The notes under the pieces are model-generated. The model was not told where the DNA came from. It was given only the letters and a program-made list of their open reading frames with translations, and did no database searches. From Alkalihalobacillus deserti (lineage in GTDB: Bacteria > Bacillota > Bacilli > Bacillales > Bacillaceae_D): a stretch of DNA of 64,000 bases. This document shows, one piece after another, positions 8,447-18,704 of the stretch; positions within the stretch are counted from its first letter, which is position 1; every line of letters begins with the position of its first letter. The stretch covers positions 49,424 to 113,423 of the forward strand of contig NZ_JAJAFR010000012.1 in the NCBI RefSeq assembly GCF_020734105.1. Direction: 5' to 3'. Both the position numbers and the translations under genes were made by a program.

Positions 8447-8911
8447 ATGTTAACATTTGAAGAAAAATTAGCAATTATTGAATCTTTCCCTGAACTAGAA
8501 AGAAAAGATGTCTCACTAGGAAGAGTTAATTTCCATTACAACATGAGTCACTATGATCAAAAAAACGTTGTTTATCATTTACATCCAAATGGAAATGGTT
8601 TTGTCTATGCTGGGAAAATGACAGGCTACCAAACAAATGATAAGGGGATGGTCAACATCCGTGATTTTACGGAAAAAGCCATTCGTTCTACGATCAGAAA
8701 ATCTATTCTCTCTCTCATTCCAAAGCAAACGGAAGTAACAAATGAACCAAAAGAAGAAGTATGGATTAATGAGAATACTGTAACACTCACCTTACTAAAA
8801 GAAGAGGAAATCTGGAACGTTTATGCTGATGACAACATTCTAGACGGAACCTTTAATTCTTATGGAGAAGCCACGCAGTATTTAGATGAAGAAGGATTTT
8901 CACGGATTTAA
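8447..8911 (+). CDS. Conserved Bacillaceae-type protein, function unknown
   Basis: A 154-residue soluble, charged protein starting MLTFEEKLAIIESFPEL behind ACTGGAGG. The first 90 residues (YHLHPNGNGFVYAGKMTGY, then a VNIRDFTE segment) form one compact region; a lysine/glutamate-rich linker near residue 105 leads to a second small region. No signal peptide or membrane segment. I do not recognise the family with confidence. It is divergent from htpG but has its own promoter, and is followed by a strong terminator, so it is a single-gene unit. Confidence 0.8.
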   Translation: MLTFEEKLAIIESFPELERKDVSLGRVNFHYNMSHYDQKNVVYHLHPNGNGFVYAGKMTGYQTNDKGMVNIRDFTEKAIRSTIRKSILSLIPKQTEVTNEPKEEVWINENTVTLTLLKEEEIWNVYADDNILDGTFNSYGEATQYLDEEGFSRI

Positions 8912-8940
8912 AGATTATTAAAAAATAATGTTTTGCAATA

Positions 8941-8980
8941 AAAGCGATGCTATCAACTATGAGCATCGCTTTTATATATT
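8941..8980 (+). terminator. Terminator of gene at 8447
   Basis: Perfect 12-bp stem AAAAGCGATGCT (8941-8952) with AGCATCGCTTTT (8963-8974), then T/A-rich sequence. Confidence 0.88.
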
Positions 8981-9221
8981 TTAAGGGGAGACTAACTTTT
9001 TTCGGTTTTTCTACGTTTGATAATACATAAATTGAGGGTAGTAATCTTAGAAAACTGATAATAAGCATCAAAATCAGCCTCAATCCAGGATTATGGGAAT
9101 TTACCACAACAGAAGCTGGCTGCCAATCATTCGGTAATAGGCCATTCCTCCGTGATAATTAGCATCTCTAACTATTTGATGTGTGCCCCCACATTCCTTA
9201 TGGTTGAAATTCTCTCCTTTT
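8981..9221. other. Gap without supported gene
   Basis: Short open stretches exist on both strands but none has a ribosome site or recognisable product. One minus-strand stretch encodes KECGGTHQIVRDANYHGG, which looks protein-like but I cannot place it; it may be another gene remnant. Confidence 0.4.
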
Positions 9222-9251
9222 AAAAAAACAGTTGAGATGACTGTCTCAACT
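9222..9251 (-). terminator. clpE terminator
   Basis: AGTTGAGA / TCTCAACT stem (9230-9237 with 9244-9251), then seven T on the minus strand. Confidence 0.88.
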
Positions 9252-9263
9252 ATTTTGACTATC

Positions 9264-11411
9264 TTACTTAGATGATAATACAGTAATCTTTCCATCAACA
9301 ACATCGACTTTAAATGAAAGAAGCTTTTCTTCAGTATCAATAATAATCGAAGTAATTTGATCTTCTATATGCTCTTGAATTGCACGACGTAATGGACGAG
9401 CACCAAAAGCTTTGTGATAACCAAGTTCGGCTACTTTTTCCTTGGCTTCATCTGTCACTTCAAGGAGAAAATCTTGTTCTAGAAGTGCTCCTCGTAGTTC
9501 CTCTAACATAATTTCAACAATTTTAATCAAATCATGTTTCTCTAAGTGCTCAAATTCAATAATCGAGTCAATACGGTTTAAAAACTCAGGTTTGAAGTAT
9601 GCTCGCAAACTCTCTAGAATGCTTTCGGTAGCGAGTACCTGATGACCATCTGAGTCACTAAATCCAATTCCAGCTACCTTCTTATCGGTCACACCTGCAT
9701 TAGACGTCATGATAATGACCGTTTCATTGAAACTAACCGTTCTTCCTTGGCTATCCGTCAGGCGACCGTCCTCCATTATTTGTAAGAACATATTCATTAC
9801 GTCAGGATGTGCTTTTTCTATTTCATCTAAGAGAATGATCGAATATGGATTACGTCGAACTTGTTCCGTTAATTGACCGGCTTCGTCATGGCCTACGTAT
9901 CCTGGAGGAGATCCAATTAATTTAGAAATAGAATGCCTTTCCATATACTCACTCATATCAAGACGTATCATGGAATCCTTCGTCCCGAACAATTCAGCTG
10001 CTAAAGTTTTTGTTAACTCCGTTTTACCCGTTCCTGTTGGGCCCACAAATAAGAATGAAGCTGTTGGACGAGACTTCGGTTTTAATCCTACACGTGCGCG
10101 TAGGATCGCTTTTGCGACTTTTTCAATTGCTTTGTTTTGTCCAATTACTTTCTTACTTAGATTCTTTTGTAAATCTTTCATTTTCAATTGCTCTGACTTC
10201 TGAAGTTGTTTAACTGGAATTCCTGTACTAGTTTCGATAATGTCTTGTATATGCCGAATCGTAATTTCAGTCGCAGGTACCAATATTCCGTTTTCAATTT
10301 TGCTTTTTAACGCTAGCTCTTCATCGCGAAGCTTTGCTGCTTTTTCATAGTCTTCTTGTTTTGTTGCACCCTCTTTTTCACGAGTAATATCATCAAGACG
10401 TTTTTGTAATTTCACTTTATCTGTTTCTTCTTGTGTTAAGTTTAATTTAGAACCAGCTTCATCTAGTAAATCAATTGCCTTATCCGGTAGGAAACGATCT
10501 TGAATGTAACGATCAGATAACGTCACACAAGCCTTTAACACTTGATCCGAATACGTCACATTGTGATAGTTTTCATAAATAGGTCGAATTCCTTTTAGAA
10601 TTTCAAATGCTTCATCTACGGTTGGTTCCTTTACGACAACTGGTTGGAATCGACGTTCTAAGGCTGGATCTTTCTCAATCATTCGATATTCTTTTAATGT
10701 AGTTGCGCCAATAATCTGGAAATCTCCTCTTGCCAATGCTGGTTTTAATATATTTCCTGCATCCATTGAGCCTTCAGATGTACTACCAGCACCGACCATC
10801 ATGTGTAACTCATCAATAAATAGAATCACATTATCACGTTGTTGTAGTTCACTTACAAGTTTTTGCATATTTTCTTCAAATTGGCCTCTATAACTTGTAC
10901 CAGAAACTAAAGAGGTAATGTCTAATACATATACTTCTTTATTAAGGAGCTTTGATGGGACTTCTCCTTTGACAATTTTAAGAGCAAATCCTTCTGCGAT
11001 TGCCGTTTTACCCACCCCTGCTTCACCAATTAAGACGGGATTGTTTTTAGAACGTCGATTTAATACTTCAATAGCGCGTGCAATTTCTTTCTCGCGACCA
11101 ATGACACCATCAATACGTCCTTGTCTCGCTTCTTCAGATAAATTACGCCCATGTTGATTTAGAAATCCACTTCCTCCTTGTTTTAAAGGAGTTTCTTTTA
11201 CTTGTTGTTGTGTAAACCCATTCGCAAATTGATTTCCTTGTGCTTGGATAAATCCTTTGAACAGATCATCAAAGTTAAACGAGTTCATTCCAATCTGATG
11301 GTTTATTTGACCATAACAATCTGAACACAATGAAATTTTCTTTTTTGATTGATTAATAATCAGGTTTATTGAAACATCTGCTTGATTTTTTTGACATTTT
11401 TCACATAACAT
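9264..11411 (-). CDS. clpE: ATP-dependent Clp protease ATPase ClpE
   Basis: Hsp100 unfoldase that feeds damaged proteins to ClpP. The 715-residue product starts with the ClpE-specific zinc finger (CEKC near residue 3 and CSDC near 30), followed by a first AAA+ domain (GEAGVGKTA), a UVR segment ([17 protein letters not shown]) and a second AAA+ domain (GPTGTGKTE); this order defines ClpE against ClpC. I chose ATG at 11411, nine bases after AAAGG; an ATG three codons earlier overlaps the ribosome site. Tandem CtsR heptads upstream show class III heat-shock control. No mcsAB or ctsR neighbours, as is usual for clpE. Confidence 0.95.
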   Translation of the reverse strand: MLCEKCQKNQADVSINLIINQSKKKISLCSDCYGQINHQIGMNSFNFDDLFKGFIQAQGNQFANGFTQQQVKETPLKQGGSGFLNQHGRNLSEEARQGRIDGVIGREKEIARAIEVLNRRSKNNPVLIGEAGVGKTAIAEGFALKIVKGEVPSKLLNKEVYVLDITSLVSGTSYRGQFEENMQKLVSELQQRDNVILFIDELHMMVGAGSTSEGSMDAGNILKPALARGDFQIIGATTLKEYRMIEKDPALERRFQPVVVKEPTVDEAFEILKGIRPIYENYHNVTYSDQVLKACVTLSDRYIQDRFLPDKAIDLLDEAGSKLNLTQEETDKVKLQKRLDDITREKEGATKQEDYEKAAKLRDEELALKSKIENGILVPATEITIRHIQDIIETSTGIPVKQLQKSEQLKMKDLQKNLSKKVIGQNKAIEKVAKAILRARVGLKPKSRPTASFLFVGPTGTGKTELTKTLAAELFGTKDSMIRLDMSEYMERHSISKLIGSPPGYVGHDEAGQLTEQVRRNPYSIILLDEIEKAHPDVMNMFLQIMEDGRLTDSQGRTVSFNETVIIMTSNAGVTDKKVAGIGFSDSDGHQVLATESILESLRAYFKPEFLNRIDSIIEFEHLEKHDLIKIVEIMLEELRGALLEQDFLLEVTDEAKEKVAELGYHKAFGARPLRRAIQEHIEDQITSIIIDTEEKLLSFKVDVVDGKITVLSSK

Positions 11412-11435
11412 ATTTTTCATCCTTTCAATCCTTAC

Positions 11436-11528
11436 TTTGACTTTGACTATCTTTGATCAATTTTATAAAAATTAAAGCCCGTAGGCTGTATTAGTGATTA
11501 AGATTATTATATTTGACCTTATTTGACT
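11436..11528 (-). promoter_or_regulatory. CtsR operators and -10 of clpE
   Basis: On the minus strand AGTCAAA-TAA-GGTCAAA (11528-11512) is a perfect CtsR tandem heptad lying immediately before TATAAT (11511-11506). A second site GATCAAA-GAT-AGTCAAA (11458-11442) with an extra overlapping AGTCAAA (11442-11436) follows in the leader. Several heptads in front of clpE match the known B. subtilis arrangement. Confidence 0.93.
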
Positions 11529-11640
11529 TTTCAAGTGAAAAGCACTGAAATGTTAAATCCATTATAATAACTACGCAAAAAGACCAGTTCCATCAGGACC
11601 TGATCTACTTATTTCTAATTAGAGCCGCCATTGCCGCTTA

Positions 11641-11684
11641 ATATAAGTTAACCACCACTTCTAAAAGTGGTGGTTAACTTATAT
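11641..11684. repeat. Perfect 20-bp hairpin behind rnpB
   Basis: Arms 11641-11660 and 11665-11684 are perfectly complementary with a four-base loop CTAA. It lies 27 bases beyond the end of rnpB and could serve as its terminator, but no T-run follows on the minus strand, so another role (processing or a mobile palindrome) is possible. Confidence 0.75.
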
Positions 11685-11710
11685 TTATCACGTACAATGC
11701 AGCGCAATCT

Positions 11711-12127
11711 GTATCGATAACGTTCGATAAGCCATGTTTTGTTCCTTTGTACTGCAAACGGTTTTACCCTCGTACTCCGGTGGTAATCATCTATCTACAG
11801 TTGGCAATACCAATCTGTCTATCTCTCCGTTGTTATTCCTTCAAGATAGTTCCCCTACCAAGTTTGGGTTTCTCGCTCGTGGGGTTTACCGCGTTCCACC
11901 TCTTTCATTTCTAAAAGAGCTTCGTCACTGTGGCACTTTTCAGGGGTACTCAACCATAGCCTGTGGCCTTAGGCGTTTTTCCCCGCCGGCAATCCAGTAA
12001 CACCAGATTGCCCTAGCTTATTGTTTCGCTAGGCACGAACACTACGATCATTTCAGATCGTGCGAGCATGGACTTTCCTCTACACCTAATGATGCAGCGA
12101 TTACCTAAACGTTATCTCAGTTGCTGT
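11711..12127 (-). ncRNA. rnpB: RNase P RNA, Bacillus type B
   Basis: The catalytic RNA of RNase P, which trims tRNA 5' ends. The minus strand contains all hallmarks in order: GGTAATCGCTGC, GAGGAAAGTCCATGCTCGCA, GTGTTCGTGCCTAGCGAA, the AGTGCCACAGTGACGAAG core, GTGGAACGCGGTAAACCCC, GAGCGAGAAACCCAAA, TAGATAGATGATTACC and AACAAAACATGGCTTA. The closing P1 helix is GATAACGTT (12116-12108) with AACGTTATC (11724-11716). Length of about 400 bases fits B. subtilis rnpB. Ends are set from P1 and the promoter and may be off by several bases. Confidence 0.97.
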
Positions 12128-12133
12128 AGCAAT

Positions 12134-12162
12134 AGTATATAATGAATTGTAATTCTGCGCAA
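12134..12162 (-). promoter_or_regulatory. Sigma-A promoter of rnpB
   Basis: Minus strand TTGCGC (12162-12157), 17-base spacer, TATACT (12139-12134), start near 12127. Confidence 0.75.
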
Positions 12163-12245
12163 CTAGAAATATTTGGATATCAGTTTTCTAAGATGCCAAT
12201 GTTTAAAGTAAAGCAATATCAAAAGTACCCCTCTAGTTAACTAAG

Positions 12246-14321
12246 CTATTTCATCAAAACCGGTCCCTTCCGTCCATTTTTCAATTTAAAATAGGTTTTA
12301 AGAGCTTGATCGGAAATATCTTGTGCCATTCCTTTTCTTCCGCCCCCATCATCCAATTTCGCAAAAGGAACAACAACTGCAAAGGCAATCTCAGGAGCAT
12401 CATAAGGAGCATAGCCAACTAACGTTTGTGTATTCCCCTCTAAAAACTGTCGATTGTTATCGCTTCCTACGGCAATCCCGACCTGGGCTGTCCCCGTTTT
12501 CCCAGCTGGTCGATAAGTAGCATCCGCAAACTTCTTTGAGGCCGTCCCTCTAGTCATTACTCTTCTAAGTCCCTTTTTTACCCGTTTGATATGAGCATCG
12601 CTCATATCAATACGATTTAAGATTTCAGGTTCAAAACTCTGTACAACGATACTAGGTTCATTTTCTTTTATAGCAGGTTCTCTAATTTCTCGGACAAGTC
12701 TAGGTTGCATACGATACCCATCATTAGCGATCGTAGAAATATACTGAGCTAGTTGTAAGGGTGTGTACGTATCATACTGACCAATCATTAAATCCATTAG
12801 ATTCCCGCCAACTTCACTTTCTCCTTTAAGTCCTGTTTCATAATAGGGTAAATCAATACCTGTTTCAGAACCCAAACCGAATTGACTAAAGCTGTTGCGA
12901 ACCACACTATAGGCTTCTCTAATCGATTCACTATCCCATCCACAATGCTTGTTGGCTCCTTCGTAATAACACTTAGCTAATCTCATCCCAATTTGGAACA
13001 TGTAAACGTTAGACGATTGTTCTAGTGCACGTAAGTCGTTAACAACACCTAACTGATTTGTCCAAGATTTTTTCACTGGTGTTGCCGGCAATCGGATAGG
13101 TTGATCATGAAATTGATCTCCAGGCTTAATAATTCCAGATTGAAAACCTGTTAAAACGGAAGCTGCCTTTACAGTTGATCCCATTACGAAAGCTTTTGTA
13201 ACATTTCCAATATGGTCATCATAATTCGTGCTTTCATAATCTGCCCGGTCTAAGAAACCTGCCATCGCCAAAATATCACCTGTTCTGGGATCCATTAAAA
13301 CCGCGTAAGCTGAACGATCTTGCAGGAACGCATAGTTTCCAGCTTTTTCCATTTCATTTTTTAATATATTTTCTAGATGTTGTTGCAACTCCATGTCAAG
13401 TGTTAATACAAGATCATTTCCTCTTTTACCTAGCTTGCTATTGGTTTCAAGATGAATTGTTTGATTAGCTGATTTTCTTGTGATACTTTCGATAACAGCT
13501 TTCTCTCCGCGCAATACATCTTCATACCGGGCTTCAAGAAAACTAACTCCCACTAAATCTGAGCGCTGATAACCTCGTGATTCATAATAGTCAACTTTCT
13601 CCTTTGGAATAGCATTTATAGATCCAAAAAAACTACGAAAAGAATCTCCGTACAAATAGGTTCTAGTCGAATCTCGTAAGATGTCTATACCAGGCAGACG
13701 ATCTAAATTTTCACTGATGACATGTGATTCTTCCTCTGTTATGTTCTTTTTAATAGACTGAGGGATGTTCGCGTGCCCACGTTGCATTTTACGAAAAATA
13801 GCTATAACTTTATGATCTTTGTCAGTTAATGCGGTTACCCTGTCATCAGGAATTCTTGAAATTTCTAGTCGGTATTCTTCTGAAAACGATTCAATTTCCC
13901 TACGTTCCTTTTTACTTACTAATTTATAGCGAGATTCTTCATCCATCTGCAATAGAAGATATTCTCTTCTATCTCTATCTGTTATTCGCCTTGTGTCGAT
14001 TTCTAACATAGGCTCTAATGCTTGAGCAATACCTAGAATTTCCTTCGTGTTTACTGTGCTAGAAGGGTTTGTATATGTAAGAGACAATTCTAATACATTA
14101 TCAACGACAACATTTCCATACCTATCATACATAATACCTCTTGGTGCGCTGATTTTTGAAGTTGAATTAGATGTTGATTCAAGTTCATTAATATAATCTT
14201 CTCCTTGTACGATTTGAACGATACCTAACCGTAAGATCAAACCCGAGAACAAAAGGAATATCACAAAAAACAGGACATTAACTCGAAAGGTTAAATGAGT
14301 TCGTTTATTTTTGCTACTCAT
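12246..14321 (-). CDS. Class B penicillin-binding protein (PbpA/PbpH type)
   Basis: Transpeptidase that cross-links peptidoglycan during rod-shape elongation, anchored to the outer face of the membrane. The 691-residue product has one N-terminal membrane segment (residues 15-38), a dimerisation domain beginning APRGIMYDRYGN, and a C-terminal transpeptidase with SxxK (STVK, Ser382), SxN (SSNVYMF) and KTG (AGKTGTAQ). The stretch DLMIGQYDTYTPLQLAQY is typical of the PbpA/PbpH pair. Start ATG at 14321 follows GGGGGA. It lies upstream of rnpB on the same strand without a clear terminator between them. Confidence 0.92.
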   Translation of the reverse strand: MSSKNKRTHLTFRVNVLFFVIFLLFSGLILRLGIVQIVQGEDYINELESTSNSTSKISAPRGIMYDRYGNVVVDNVLELSLTYTNPSSTVNTKEILGIAQALEPMLEIDTRRITDRDRREYLLLQMDEESRYKLVSKKERREIESFSEEYRLEISRIPDDRVTALTDKDHKVIAIFRKMQRGHANIPQSIKKNITEEESHVISENLDRLPGIDILRDSTRTYLYGDSFRSFFGSINAIPKEKVDYYESRGYQRSDLVGVSFLEARYEDVLRGEKAVIESITRKSANQTIHLETNSKLGKRGNDLVLTLDMELQQHLENILKNEMEKAGNYAFLQDRSAYAVLMDPRTGDILAMAGFLDRADYESTNYDDHIGNVTKAFVMGSTVKAASVLTGFQSGIIKPGDQFHDQPIRLPATPVKKSWTNQLGVVNDLRALEQSSNVYMFQIGMRLAKCYYEGANKHCGWDSESIREAYSVVRNSFSQFGLGSETGIDLPYYETGLKGESEVGGNLMDLMIGQYDTYTPLQLAQYISTIANDGYRMQPRLVREIREPAIKENEPSIVVQSFEPEILNRIDMSDAHIKRVKKGLRRVMTRGTASKKFADATYRPAGKTGTAQVGIAVGSDNNRQFLEGNTQTLVGYAPYDAPEIAFAVVVPFAKLDDGGGRKGMAQDISDQALKTYFKLKNGRKGPVLMK

Positions 14322-14461
14322 GATATCCCCCTATTTATAATCATATCTTTGTATTAAAGAGGCTAACCAAAAAACGAGATATTATCAAATACCGTTAATT
14401 TTAATTAAAAATACAAATCGATCCTTCCAAAAATTACTGTAATCGTTTTCATCAATTAATT

Positions 14462-14491
14462 ACATAATATTAAAAGTTGAAAAACATACTA
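14462..14491 (+). promoter_or_regulatory. Sigma-G-like promoter of SASP gene
   Basis: ACATA (14462-14466), an 18-base spacer and CATACTA (14485-14491) fit the sigma-G consensus (G[A/C]AT[A/G] and CAT[A/T]nTA), 31 bases before the SASP start. Forespore expression is expected for this family. Confidence 0.7.
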
Positions 14492-14522
14492 ACTTCAAAA
14501 CCAAGAAAGAGGTGTATGTATC

Positions 14523-14726
14523 ATGGCAAATAACAATAATTCAAATCAATTATTAGTTCCAGGTGTGCAGCAAGCATTAGATCAAATGAAGTATGAAATT
14601 GCTTCAGAATTTGGTGTTCAATTAGGCGCAGACACAACTTCCCGTGCTAACGGCTCTGTTGGTGGCGAAATTACAAAGCGTCTTGTTCAAATGGCTGAGC
14701 AACAAATGGGTGGAACTCAGTTTTAA
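14523..14726 (+). CDS. Small acid-soluble spore protein, alpha/beta type
   Basis: Binds and protects DNA in the dormant spore core and is degraded on germination. The 67-residue product has the family features: an N-terminal Asn/Gln-rich arm, [22 protein letters not shown] containing the germination protease site around IASEFG, and [18 protein letters not shown]. Start ATG with AGAGGTG eight bases upstream. Single gene between its own promoter and terminator. Confidence 0.97.
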   Translation: MANNNNSNQLLVPGVQQALDQMKYEIASEFGVQLGADTTSRANGSVGGEITKRLVQMAEQQMGGTQF

Positions 14727-14815
14727 TCACTGTAATAGAATAATGAGATTGCTTTGATAAGTAAACCACATTATTTAAGATCTAAAAAAAATAATCTTCT
14801 AAAATTTCACGTAAA

Positions 14816-14852
14816 AAGGCTTGAGGGTTTTATTATTCCCCCAAGCCTTAAT
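14816..14852 (+). terminator. SASP gene terminator
   Basis: AAGGCTTGAGGG pairs with CCCCCAAGCCTT (14816-14849), followed by AATTAA. Confidence 0.75.
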
Positions 14853-15012
14853 TAAGTTATTAAATCATCTTGGTGAATAAAATATCCTCGATCTTCAGAT
14901 ACTACTAGACAGTCTGGATCCCGGGAGAATAGCTTCAATCAACATGAATATAAATGGGTACCATGCAAAACAAATCTTCTTAATTGATGAGAATGGCAAA
15001 TAGAAATTTACC

Positions 15013-16710
15013 TTATAATGCTTCAATAGCATTTAGTTCCTCTTCTAAAAAGTTCATTAATTCTTTAATCATATCCTCCGAGAAGTCAAAGCGGATGCCT
15101 GCCATTTGATACACTTCAGGCAATGATTTGGAAGAACCTAGGGAAAGAGCTTTTTTATAATTTTCAAGTGCTCCTTTTGGGTTTTCACGATATTGTTTAT
15201 ACATTTGAACCGCGCCAAGTTGCGCAATGACATATTCAATATAATAAAACGGCACCTCAAATATATGAAGGACTCTTAACCAAGCAATTTGTTGCCATTT
15301 TTCATGCCTGCTCCAATCCACGACATTAGAATCTAGCTCATTCATAAGCTCCATATACTTCTGATTTCTTTCAGCTGCCGTATGTGTAGGATTTTCATAA
15401 AGCCAATGCTGAAACTGGTCAATAATCATCCCTTGAGGTAGAAAGTTAATAATATCCTTCAATTGCATTTTCATAGCTCGTTTCAACTCATACTCATCCT
15501 TGTAAAATAAAACCCACTGATCCATCGTTAATAATTCCATCGACATACTTGCGAGTTCCGCTGATTCCATTGGTGCTTCTTGATAGTCACTTACAGGCTG
15601 TTTTTGCATAAGGTCATTATGAATACAATGTCCCATTTCATGAAAAAGAGTTATCATATCATCATGTGTTGTTGATGCGTTCATAAAAATAAAAGATAAG
15701 CCAGATAAAGGAAGAGATGAGCAAAAACCACCAGGTGCCTTGCCTTTTCTACTTTTTAAATCAAGCATGCCTCTTTTGTCCATCGTCTTTAAAAGTTCTG
15801 AGAAGCGACTATCTAGGTTTTCAAAAACAGCTGCTGTATTCTCAATTAGATCTATAGTATCTTTAAACGGTTGCAAAGGAGTTTGGCCAGCTGGTACGGC
15901 ATGTAAATCCCATGGTTTATATGTATCAATCTCAAGTTCAGTTTGATGCTCTCTTTGAAGCTTTTCTTTAAGTGGTTTTACATACTTCTGAATTGAATCT
16001 GCTAGTACTTTACAATCCTCTGGCGTATAGTCAAAACGCTCATACTCCTTAAACATATAATCTCGATAATTAGCAAGACCTGCATTTGCAGCTTTTTGGT
16101 CCCGTATGACGATTAAATCGTCCATAATTTTTTGAAGCTTAGGCTCAACTGAAGTAAACGCTTCAGCTGCTAATGTTGCAGCTTTTTCCCTTGTGTTTCT
16201 ATTAGCATCTTGCAAGTAAGGTGCTAACTGACTAATCGTTAATTCTTCATCATCCATCTGGACCGTTAATGCCCCAGTGTGTTCAAAGTACTCTGTAGCA
16301 AGACCATCTTCCTTGATTTCAAGATCAATATTTTCTAACCTAAATAATTCTTTCGCATTTTTTTTGCTCTTAATTAATGGCTGATAAAAAACTGAATCTA
16401 ACTGTTCTACATGGTTCGATGCCAAAAATTTATCATTTAAAAGTGAAATGTATTTTTTATACATCGGATCAATCACATTTTGATCATGTTCAAATACTGC
16501 TTTTGCTTCCTTTGAGTCACTTTGACATTGAAAATCTATGTAGTGCCCAGACATTGCCTCATCGAGTGCTCTTTTAAGCTTAGATTGTTCCTTAAGCCAA
16601 CTTTCAACCTGTTCTACTGTTTCGAGTGGTTGCTTAAGCAACTTTTCAAATGCATTCTCCACTTCTTTTGGATTTTGAAAATCATACGTTTCTATATAAT
16701 ATTTGGACAT
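15013..16710 (-). CDS. M3-family oligoendopeptidase (PepF-like)
   Basis: Cytosolic zinc metallopeptidase that cleaves short peptides. The 565-residue product has the HEMGH zinc motif with a third ligand in ESAELASMSME, and GGFCSSLPLSGLSFIFMN ahead of it, as in M3B oligoendopeptidases. Start ATG at 16710 with AAGGGAG. The gene lies behind gndA on the same strand but a terminator separates them. Possible specificity (PepF/pz-peptidase) cannot be read from sequence. Confidence 0.92.
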   Translation of the reverse strand: MSKYYIETYDFQNPKEVENAFEKLLKQPLETVEQVESWLKEQSKLKRALDEAMSGHYIDFQCQSDSKEAKAVFEHDQNVIDPMYKKYISLLNDKFLASNHVEQLDSVFYQPLIKSKKNAKELFRLENIDLEIKEDGLATEYFEHTGALTVQMDDEELTISQLAPYLQDANRNTREKAATLAAEAFTSVEPKLQKIMDDLIVIRDQKAANAGLANYRDYMFKEYERFDYTPEDCKVLADSIQKYVKPLKEKLQREHQTELEIDTYKPWDLHAVPAGQTPLQPFKDTIDLIENTAAVFENLDSRFSELLKTMDKRGMLDLKSRKGKAPGGFCSSLPLSGLSFIFMNASTTHDDMITLFHEMGHCIHNDLMQKQPVSDYQEAPMESAELASMSMELLTMDQWVLFYKDEYELKRAMKMQLKDIINFLPQGMIIDQFQHWLYENPTHTAAERNQKYMELMNELDSNVVDWSRHEKWQQIAWLRVLHIFEVPFYYIEYVIAQLGAVQMYKQYRENPKGALENYKKALSLGSSKSLPEVYQMAGIRFDFSEDMIKELMNFLEEELNAIEAL

Positions 16711-16760
16711 TGAGGAATCTCCCTTTTTGTGAATTCATCCTATCAAAACCGTAGCATTAA

Positions 16761-16797
16761 AAAGATGAATTCGATTCGACCGAATTCATCTTTTTTT
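16761..16797 (-). terminator. gndA terminator
   Basis: Perfect 13-bp stem AAAGATGAATTCG (16761-16773) with CGAATTCATCTTT (16781-16793); T-rich on both sides. Confidence 0.88.
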
Positions 16798-16804
16798 ACG
16801 ACTA

Positions 16805-18214
16805 TTATTTTTCCATCCAGTTTGTATGGAACGTTCCTTCTTTGTCAACACGTTGATACGTGTGTGCTCCGAAATAGTCACGTTGCGCTTGCAATAGATT
16901 AGCTGGAAGTGTAGCTGTACGATAGCTATCATAATAAGCTAATGCGCTTGAAAGACCTGGTACTGGAATCCCAATTTTGATGGCAGTAGCAACAACGTCA
17001 CGAGCTGCCTCTTGATAGCTCTCCACAATTTCTTGGAAATATGGATCAAGTAATAAATTAGTTAAGTTAGCATCACGATCATAGGCTTCTTTAATGTTTT
17101 GAAGGAAGCGAGCACGAATAATACAACCACCTCTAAAGATCATCGAGATATCACCTAAGTTTAGGTTCCAATCGTATTCTTCAGATGCCACTTTCATTTG
17201 AGCGAATCCTTGAGCATATGAAACAATTTTACTTAAATACAAAGCCTTACGAATTTTTTCAACAAACTCTTTCTTTTCGCCTTCAAAAACAGCGTTTGGA
17301 CCACGAAGGATGCTACTAGCCTTAACTCTCTCTTCTTTCATTGCAGATAAAAAGCGCGAGAAAACAGATTCGGTAATGATCGATAACGGCACGCCTAAAT
17401 CCAGTGCACTTTGGCTTGTCCATTTACCCGTACCTTTTTGGCCTGCTGTATCTAAAATAACATCAACCATGGGCTTACCTGTTTCTTCATCTACTTTTGT
17501 AAAGATATCAGTAGTAATATCAATTAAGTAGCTATCAAGTTCACCTTGGTTCCATTCTTTAAAAATTTCATGAAGCTCAGCAGCACTTAAACCAAGAACA
17601 TCTTTCATTAAGTGATAAGCTTCACAGATCAATTGCATATCTCCATATTCAATACCATTATGAACCATTTTTACATAATGACCGGCTCCATTTGGCCCAA
17701 TATACGTGCAACAAGCATCGTCTCCAACCTTTGCTGCAATCGCCTTAAAAATCGGTTCAACAAGATCATATGCCTCTTTTTGACCTCCAGGCATAATGGA
17801 AGGACCTTTAAGAGCACCTTCTTCTCCACCTGATACACCAGTACCGATAAAGTGTACTCCCGACTCAGCAAGATCTTGATTTCTTCGACGCGTATCCTCA
17901 AAGAATGTATTACCTCCATCGATTAAGATATCGCCTTTTTCTAAATGAGGTAAAAGTTGTTCAATTGTTGCATCTGTTGCTTGACCTGCCTTGACCATCA
18001 ATAAAATCTTTCTTGGCGTTTCAAGAGAGGCAACAAATTCTTCAATATTATATGTACCTAAAACATTTTTACCCTCTGCTTCTTTTAACATGTCTTCTGT
18101 CTTTTCAGCCGAACGGTTAAATACGGAAACACCATAACCTCTACTTTCAATATTCAAAGCAAGATTACGACCCATTACCGCAAGACCAATAACTCCAATT
18201 TGTTGTTTTTCCAT
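16805..18214 (-). CDS. gndA: 6-phosphogluconate dehydrogenase, decarboxylating
   Basis: Oxidises 6-phosphogluconate to ribulose 5-phosphate and CO2 with NADP in the pentose phosphate pathway. The 469-residue length is that of the long GndA form. The N-terminal Rossmann fold shows [15 protein letters not shown] with NRS after the second strand (NADP preference), [10 protein letters not shown] binds substrate, and [20 protein letters not shown] carries the catalytic lysine. Start ATG at 18214 with TTAGGAGTGG. Single gene with its own terminator. Confidence 0.97.
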   Translation of the reverse strand: MEKQQIGVIGLAVMGRNLALNIESRGYGVSVFNRSAEKTEDMLKEAEGKNVLGTYNIEEFVASLETPRKILLMVKAGQATDATIEQLLPHLEKGDILIDGGNTFFEDTRRRNQDLAESGVHFIGTGVSGGEEGALKGPSIMPGGQKEAYDLVEPIFKAIAAKVGDDACCTYIGPNGAGHYVKMVHNGIEYGDMQLICEAYHLMKDVLGLSAAELHEIFKEWNQGELDSYLIDITTDIFTKVDEETGKPMVDVILDTAGQKGTGKWTSQSALDLGVPLSIITESVFSRFLSAMKEERVKASSILRGPNAVFEGEKKEFVEKIRKALYLSKIVSYAQGFAQMKVASEEYDWNLNLGDISMIFRGGCIIRARFLQNIKEAYDRDANLTNLLLDPYFQEIVESYQEAARDVVATAIKIGIPVPGLSSALAYYDSYRTATLPANLLQAQRDYFGAHTYQRVDKEGTFHTNWMEK

Positions 18215-18704
18215 TATCTACCACTCCTAATTCAATCTTTCTATAGTGTGCTCTGACTTTACCCAATACATAATCATTTTCTCATAACATTTCATCTTCG
18301 GGAAGAGTTTTTGACTTCTTGATTATATTACTACCAACTTCGAGTAGCAAATTTTTTTATAATCGAATGCAATCAAACAGAACGTTTGTTAGCTTATGCT
18401 ACTTTTAAGTACTCGAAATAACTTGCAAAATAAACATACTTTTTAACATTTCAGCTTAATCATCAGATGCGAAAACGAATCTCAAAACGGGAGGACTAAT
18501 TTTTAAAACTTGAAAATGACCCTGACTTAAATCAAGGTACTGTAAACTTGCTTTCCTATAAACATATAAAAAAGTAAAAAATTTCTTAATAAAAGCCTAT
18601 CTACCACTCGTCCAATTTACATATCTATCCATTAACCTGTTAATAAAAATAGCTTGCTTGCATATGATGAATCAAACAAGAAAAACAAATTGGTAGGTGA
18701 TTAT
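18215..18704. other. Long gap before ykuK
   Basis: About 490 A+T-rich bases. I see no RNA gene, operator or ribosome site that I can support. The ykuK reading frame extends back to 18654 but without a usable start signal. Confidence 0.5.

Noticed and set aside
9101..9340. 79-codon minus-strand frame overlapping the clpE end
   Set aside because: It overlaps the clpE coding end and terminator and has no ribosome site.
11734..12000. Open frame of 88 codons on the plus strand
   Set aside because: It is antisense to the conserved core of RNase P RNA; the RNA explains the conservation.
14853..15012. Protein-like plus-strand stretch containing GYHAKQIFLIDENGK
   Set aside because: No start codon and an upstream stop; could be a remnant but I cannot identify a parent gene.
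18360..18400. AGAACGTTTGTT resembling a LexA box before ykuK
   Set aside because: Only one half matches the CGAAC-N4-GTTCG consensus and no SOS gene follows.
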